From: Dyella_B sp035508595
GTDB taxonomy: Bacteria; Pseudomonadota; Gammaproteobacteria; Xanthomonadales; Rhodanobacteraceae
NCBI GenBank assembly: GCA_035508595.1
Contig: DATJMR010000113.1
Location: forward strand, 1 to 8,839
Direction of reading: 5' to 3'
Length of the DNA: 8,839 nucleotides
Part shown: positions 5,571-8,839 of the stretch, in pieces
How the letters are laid out: each line of letters begins with the position of its first letter
Numbering within the stretch: position 1 is the first letter of the stretch
Made by a program: the position numbers and the translations under genes
Notes under the pieces: model-generated
What the model saw: only the letters and a program-made list of their open reading frames with translations
Databases searched by the model: none
Told to the model about the DNA's origin: nothing

Positions 5571-8155
5571 CCGCGCAGTCTCCGTCCGGGTTCGATGCGT
5601 ACGCCTTCCAGCCGCGCGTTTTCGAAGCGGGCCTCGGTACATTCGGCTTGCACGAAATTCGCGCCCTGCAAGTCGGCGGCGCGAAAATCGGCGCGACGGC
5701 ACATGGCTTGAAAGAAATCGGCCGATTCTGCGTGGCAGGCCGTCAACACGCCGCCCATGAACAGCGACCGGTAAAACAGACCATGTTCGAGCACGGCACC
5801 GTGAAGGCGGGTACCGCTGAAATCACATTCGCGGAACTCGCCTTCGGTCAAGTTCGCATCGGCGAGCGTTCCGTCGCGCCAACTACTGTGGTCGGCCGCC
5901 ACGCGCTGCAAATCGGCACGGCTCCAGTCGGCGCCACCGCCCGCTTGCACGCGCGTCAGCGACGCGCCGGTCCAGCGGCTGTCGGTAAGGCGGCACTCCA
6001 TCAATACACAGCGATTCAGGTTGGCGTCCTTCCACTCGCTGTCGCTTAAGCTGGAACCCAACGCCACCGTGCGTTGCCAGGATGTATGCGACCAGCGGCT
6101 CGCATCGGCCTTGGCATGCAGTAGCACGCAATCGTTCAGCGTGGTGTGCTCCAGGTTGGCGCCTGTGAGCGCGATATTGGGCGCCATCCATTGATCGAAC
6201 TGCGCGCTTGCCAAATCGGCGCGTTGCCAATCTGCATCCGTGGCCTGCACGCCATGGAAGCTCGCACTGTGGAATATCGCATCGTGCGCGTGCGTGTTGG
6301 CCAGGTTGGCGCCATCGAAACGCGCCATGGCGCAATAGGCCTTGTCCATCGTGGCACCGGTCAGGGCCACTTCGCTGAGGTCCGCGCCGTCGAGCTGGGC
6401 GCCGCTGAGATCGGACGCCTCCAGCAACGCGCCGCGTAAATCCGCACCCGACAACACCGCGCCGCGCAGGTTGGCGCCGGCCAGATCGCAGCCGTGCAGC
6501 GATGCGCCTTCGCGCACGCGCAGCAATACCCAATGGCCGATGGCCGCCGCCGCTTCCGCTGTCAACGGCAGATTGGGTGCGGTGACGGTCGGTGCCGCCA
6601 ACCGTGCGCGGCGCTGCAGATCCTGCAGCGAGGCGATCGATACAGGCGGCAACGACAACAATGCGCTGAATTCGGCCAACGTATTGAGCAGGCTATTTGA
6701 GCCATCTGCCGGCGCCGCGCGCGGCTCGACGATGTCGGTGGGCGCAGCCGGCGGCTTGGGCAATTGGGCGCATTGCGCAGCGGCTTGCTCGCGCAGTGCT
6801 TGCGCGTGCTCGCTCGCCTGCTTGGCCAATTGCTCGGCGCTGTCAAGCAAAGGACCCAGGTCGAAATCGCCGCGCAAAATGGCTGCTTTGGAAGGAACCG
6901 ACAATGCTGGCAAGACAGGCTCGGGCGACGGTGGCGGCGACATGCCGCTAGCCGCTTCGAATTCGGCGGCCAACGTAGCGTTGCGCAGATCGCGGGCCGC
7001 TTTGCGTTGATCTTGTTCCTGCTCGTCCTCCAGACGACGCGCGGCGCGCGCCGCCGCATCCGCCTCGGGCGTGAGCTGAGCCTCGTTGAACACATGCCGT
7101 GCGGCGGTATCGCGGTTCAAGCGCAACGCGAGCACTTCGCCGTAATGCGACAAAGAGCGCGGCACATCGGCAGCATGCTCGTAGCCGACCATCACCGCTT
7201 CGATATCCAAGGCCAGACTGTCATCCACATCCACCTCGCCACGATGAATGGCGACGCCCAGCTCGACGTCGGGGAAAAACCACACGGTGTCGAAGGACAG
7301 TTTCAGTTCGTCCAGCGCATCCGCGGGCGTGCCTTTGCGATGGACGAACGCGCGCGGGCGAAACTCCGGCAGCCAGCCTTCGATCATCGGCAAGTGCGGA
7401 TGCAGGCCTTCCAATCGATACGCCTCACCGCCCTGGAAATAGCCGGCGATGCGCTGGTCCAGCGGCGCGGTGTTGAAGAATTCCGCATGCGTGTCGTCGG
7501 CAAGCCCGGGAAAGGCTTCCGCCTGCCAACGCCGACCGTAAGTGCCGATCCAGCGTCGTCGCGGCAACCAGCCCACGTCGATCGAGCCCAAACCTATCGG
7601 CGCATAACGGCGATGCGGATATCGCACCGGTTGTTGCGGATCTTCCACGTTCGGCATGCGCCCCTCGTTGCGTCCGACAAACGCAGCGAAGGGATTGCTC
7701 AGATAACCGCAGCCGTCGGGGTTGGCTGCATGACGTGCGCCGCCGAAAGCGCGACTCCACGTGAGCGGCATGCTCGTGAAGGGAACCGGCGGCGTGATCT
7801 GCAGCAGCGGCAACAGGCCATACTTCCATTCGCGATCGCCCACCACGCGAAGACGCTTGTCGACCGCGCCCAATTGCAGACGCACCATCTGCTCCGTGGT
7901 CGCCAGGCCGCGCGCCGCATAAGCGCTGCCGGCCAACAACACTTCGCCGCGCGCTTTGGGCATGAGTTCGTCCAGCGGCCGACCGGACGGTAGTGCGGCC
8001 ATCACTTTGCGCCATTGCAGATTGTCGCGTAGCAATGCGTCGACGCGTCCGCCCAAGGCGAAAAATTGCAACGTCGCCACCAGCAGCCGATGACGCCCCT
8101 GCCAAAGGTAAGGGCGATGCATCAGCCCAAGCGTCATGGGTTTGATGATCTTCAT
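5567..8155 (-). CDS. DUF2169 - coiled-coil linker - pentapeptide-repeat fusion protein
   Basis: This 862-residue cytoplasmic-looking protein has three parts. Residues 1 to about 345 form a DUF2169 domain, with family-like segments WSRAFGGARHAANPDGCGY at 133-151, GYFQGGEAYRLEGLHPHLP at 238-256 and GWLPEFRPRAF at 260-270. DUF2169 proteins are recurrent neighbours of VgrG and PAAR genes and have been linked to effector loading; applying that here is inference. Residues 360-545 are a linker: a charged, Ala-rich coiled coil (363-402), a proline-rich spacer (406-420), and a second helical segment (436-462). Residues 551-856 are about 61 pentapeptide repeats with a single one-residue slip at G741. 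No signal or membrane segment is present. The ATG follows the upstream stop by 7 bases, with GAGG 5 bases before it. The gene ends in an ATGATG overlap with the next. Confidence 0.92.
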   Translation of the reverse strand: MKIIKPMTLGLMHRPYLWQGRHRLLVATLQFFALGGRVDALLRDNLQWRKVMAALPSGRPLDELMPKARGEVLLAGSAYAARGLATTEQMVRLQLGAVDKRLRVVGDREWKYGLLPLLQITPPVPFTSMPLTWSRAFGGARHAANPDGCGYLSNPFAAFVGRNEGRMPNVEDPQQPVRYPHRRYAPIGLGSIDVGWLPRRRWIGTYGRRWQAEAFPGLADDTHAEFFNTAPLDQRIAGYFQGGEAYRLEGLHPHLPMIEGWLPEFRPRAFVHRKGTPADALDELKLSFDTVWFFPDVELGVAIHRGEVDVDDSLALDIEAVMVGYEHAADVPRSLSHYGEVLALRLNRDTAARHVFNEAQLTPEADAAARAARRLEDEQEQDQRKAARDLRNATLAAEFEAASGMSPPPSPEPVLPALSVPSKAAILRGDFDLGPLLDSAEQLAKQASEHAQALREQAAAQCAQLPKPPAAPTDIVEPRAAPADGSNSLLNTLAEFSALLSLPPVSIASLQDLQRRARLAAPTVTAPNLPLTAEAAAAIGHWVLLRVREGASLHGCDLAGANLRGAVLSGADLRGALLEASDLSGAQLDGADLSEVALTGATMDKAYCAMARFDGANLANTHAHDAIFHSASFHGVQATDADWQRADLASAQFDQWMAPNIALTGANLEHTTLNDCVLLHAKADASRWSHTSWQRTVALGSSLSDSEWKDANLNRCVLMECRLTDSRWTGASLTRVQAGGGADWSRADLQRVAADHSSWRDGTLADANLTEGEFRECDFSGTRLHGAVLEHGLFYRSLFMGGVLTACHAESADFFQAMCRRADFRAADLQGANFVQAECTEARFENARLEGVRIEPGRRLRG
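5580..5583 (-). promoter_or_regulatory. Ribosome binding site of the second PPR gene
   Basis: On the minus strand GGAG stands 9 bases before the first ATG of the ATGATG overlap (5570) and 12 before the second (5567). The spacing favours the first. Confidence 0.5.
5588..6505 (-). repeat. Pentapeptide (15-bp period) repeat tract of the DUF2169 fusion
   Basis: The first 38 pentads (residues 551-740) are in perfect register, then one extra glycine in a GGG run shifts the phase. About 23 further pentads follow (742-856). The early units are near-consensus (ADLRG, SDLSG, ADLSE) and later ones more diverged and tryptophan-rich. Confidence 0.88.
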
Positions 8156-8160
8156 GCACG

Positions 8161-8164
8161 CCTC
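8161..8164 (-). promoter_or_regulatory. Ribosome binding site of the DUF2169 gene, fused to the upstream stop
   Basis: On the minus strand TGAGG contains both the stop of the repeat protein and a Shine-Dalgarno core 5 bases before the ATG at 8155. This is the same arrangement as at the tssJ/tssK junction. Confidence 0.6.
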
Positions 8165-8839
8165 ATACGTAAATGTAGATGGTTGGAATCGAGAGGTTCA
8201 CGCCCACGATTTCCAGCGACGCCCGCGCGCCGGCGATGGTGACCGACGCACCGGCGCCGGTGATGTCCACCGTGGTGGATTGACCATGCACGCCCACGCG
8301 GGTTTCCGTTCCGGTAACACTTACTTCGGTCGATTCGCCGGTAACGCTGATACCGGTACTGCTGCCGGTGACGTTGAGCCGCGTGCTGCTGCCGACGATG
8401 CCGGTGTCCACGCTGACGCCGGTGATGCTGGTTTGGATCGAACTGCCGGTGAGCGACGTGCTGAGGTTGGAACCCGTGAGATTGGTCTGTTCGTTACTGC
8501 CCGTGAGCGATGTGACCTCGCTGCTGCCGGTGACGGATGTGGCCTGCGAGATACCGGTGACCGACGTACCGGTTGAGGCTCCCGTCACCGAAACGTCGGC
8601 GCGCACACCGGTCATACCGATTTGCGAAGCCAGCCCGGTTACCGACGTGCCGCTGCTCTGTCCGATGAAAGACGTCGTATCGGTCATGCCGATGGTGTCG
8701 GTGGAGGTACTCGATGTGATGGTGCTGGTGCTTCGGACAATGTTCTGCGTGGATTTACGCGTGCTGATGCCGGTGACGGTGTCTTCGCTGTACGTATTGC
8801 CATTGACGGTGGAGTAGCTCGTGCTGCTTCCCAACGTGC
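8163..8839 (-). CDS. C-terminal part of a nonapeptide-repeat protein, probably a VgrG-type spike shaft
   Basis: The frame is open to the right window edge and about 225 residues are visible, so the N-terminal domain and start are missing; a TTG at 8834 is probably internal. The protein is Ser/Thr/Val/Gly-rich with no cysteine. Numbering from that TTG, residues 23-220 are 22 exact nine-residue units with consensus S-S-x-x-T-S-V-T-G; glycine closes 19 of them. It ends in a hydrophobic SIPTIYIYV tail. Alternating polar/hydrophobic strands closed by glycine suggest a beta-helix, comparable to the shaft of VgrG and phage gp5, though gp5 uses eight-residue units. The position directly before DUF2169, PPR, DUF3540 and PAAR-like genes is where vgrG is expected. 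The alternative is an independent repetitive surface or fibre-like protein; no VgrG core domain is visible to decide. Confidence 0.6.
   Translation of the reverse strand, partial: TLGSSTSYSTVNGNTYSEDTVTGISTRKSTQNIVRSTSTITSSTSTDTIGMTDTTSFIGQSSGTSVTGLASQIGMTGVRADVSVTGASTGTSVTGISQATSVTGSSEVTSLTGSNEQTNLTGSNLSTSLTGSSIQTSITGVSVDTGIVGSSTRLNVTGSSTGISVTGESTEVSVTGTETRVGVHGQSTTVDITGAGASVTIAGARASLEIVGVNLSIPTIYIYV
8175..8768 (-). repeat. 22 tandem 27-bp (nine-codon) repeats
   Basis: The tract is 594 bases, exactly 22 x 27, all in frame. On the plus strand the most conserved core reads CCGGTGA or CCGGTAA (encoding V/L-T-G) at 27-base spacing. Synonymous and non-synonymous changes are spread through all copies, so this is an old, selected repeat rather than a fresh slippage array. 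Confidence 0.85.

Noticed and set aside
5571..5702. A longer second PPR protein starting at 5702
   Set aside because: The added 44 residues are Arg-rich and out-of-frame shadow of the end of the DUF2169 fusion; the ATGATG with a ribosome binding site is the better start.
6764..7993. 409-codon open frame on the plus strand
   Set aside because: It lies wholly antisense to the DUF2169 gene. Its length follows from strong GC bias at third positions; the product is Arg/Gln/His/Ala-rich with no recognisable domain and no ribosome binding site context.
8175..8768. Regular 27-base repeats as a possible CRISPR array
   Set aside because: There are no spacers: units abut directly, are diverged, and stay in one open reading frame.
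8368..8817. 149-codon plus-strand frame with LPVSDV-like repeats
   Set aside because: It is the antisense reading of the 27-base repeats, so its periodicity is inherited; the minus frame has the coherent Ser/Thr/Gly beta-helix pattern and the operon context.

Overview
The window is one stretch of a type VI secretion system (T6SS) gene cluster. Every supported gene lies on the minus strand, so transcription runs from the right end of the window to the left. The DNA is GC-rich with strong third-position GC bias, which gives long but meaningless open frames on the plus strand. The gene content and the style of the TssJ/K/L/M proteins suggest a proteobacterium, probably a GC-rich Gamma- or Betaproteobacterium such as Xanthomonadales or Burkholderiales. 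The exact lineage cannot be settled from the sequence alone.

In transcription order the layout is as follows. (1) 8839-8163: the 3' end of a Ser/Thr/Gly-rich protein built from exact nine-residue repeats, probably the C-terminal shaft of a VgrG-type spike (partial). (2) 8155-5567: an 862-residue fusion of a DUF2169 domain, a coiled-coil/proline-rich linker and a very long pentapeptide-repeat (PPR) helix. (3) 5570-4503: a second protein that is almost entirely pentapeptide repeat. (4) 4506-3955: a DUF3540-type protein. (5) 3949-3551: a DUF4150, PAAR-like spike-tip protein. (6) 3551-3072: the lipoprotein TssJ. (7) 3064-1646: TssK. (8) 1637-882: TssL (DotU). (9) 781-1: the N-terminal 260 residues of TssM (IcmF), cut by the window edge.

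The genes are tightly packed, with overlaps of 1-4 bases or gaps of 5-8 bases. The one exception is a 100-base gap between tssL and tssM. This packing argues for a single translationally coupled operon. No promoter or terminator is visible inside the window. The left half encodes the envelope-spanning membrane complex (TssJ-TssL-TssM) and its adaptor to the baseplate (TssK). The right half looks like a self-contained spike module: a VgrG-like shaft, a PAAR-like cap, and accessory proteins (DUF2169, PPR, DUF3540) whose likely job is to build, decorate or load the spike. No obvious toxin/immunity pair is present in the window.

The most unusual elements are the two giant pentapeptide proteins (about 61 and 59 consecutive pentads, sharing local motifs), the uninterrupted 22-unit nonapeptide repeat, a TssM that starts with only one transmembrane helix and has an altered G4-like nucleotide motif, and a possible 35-codon frame that exactly bridges tssL and tssM.
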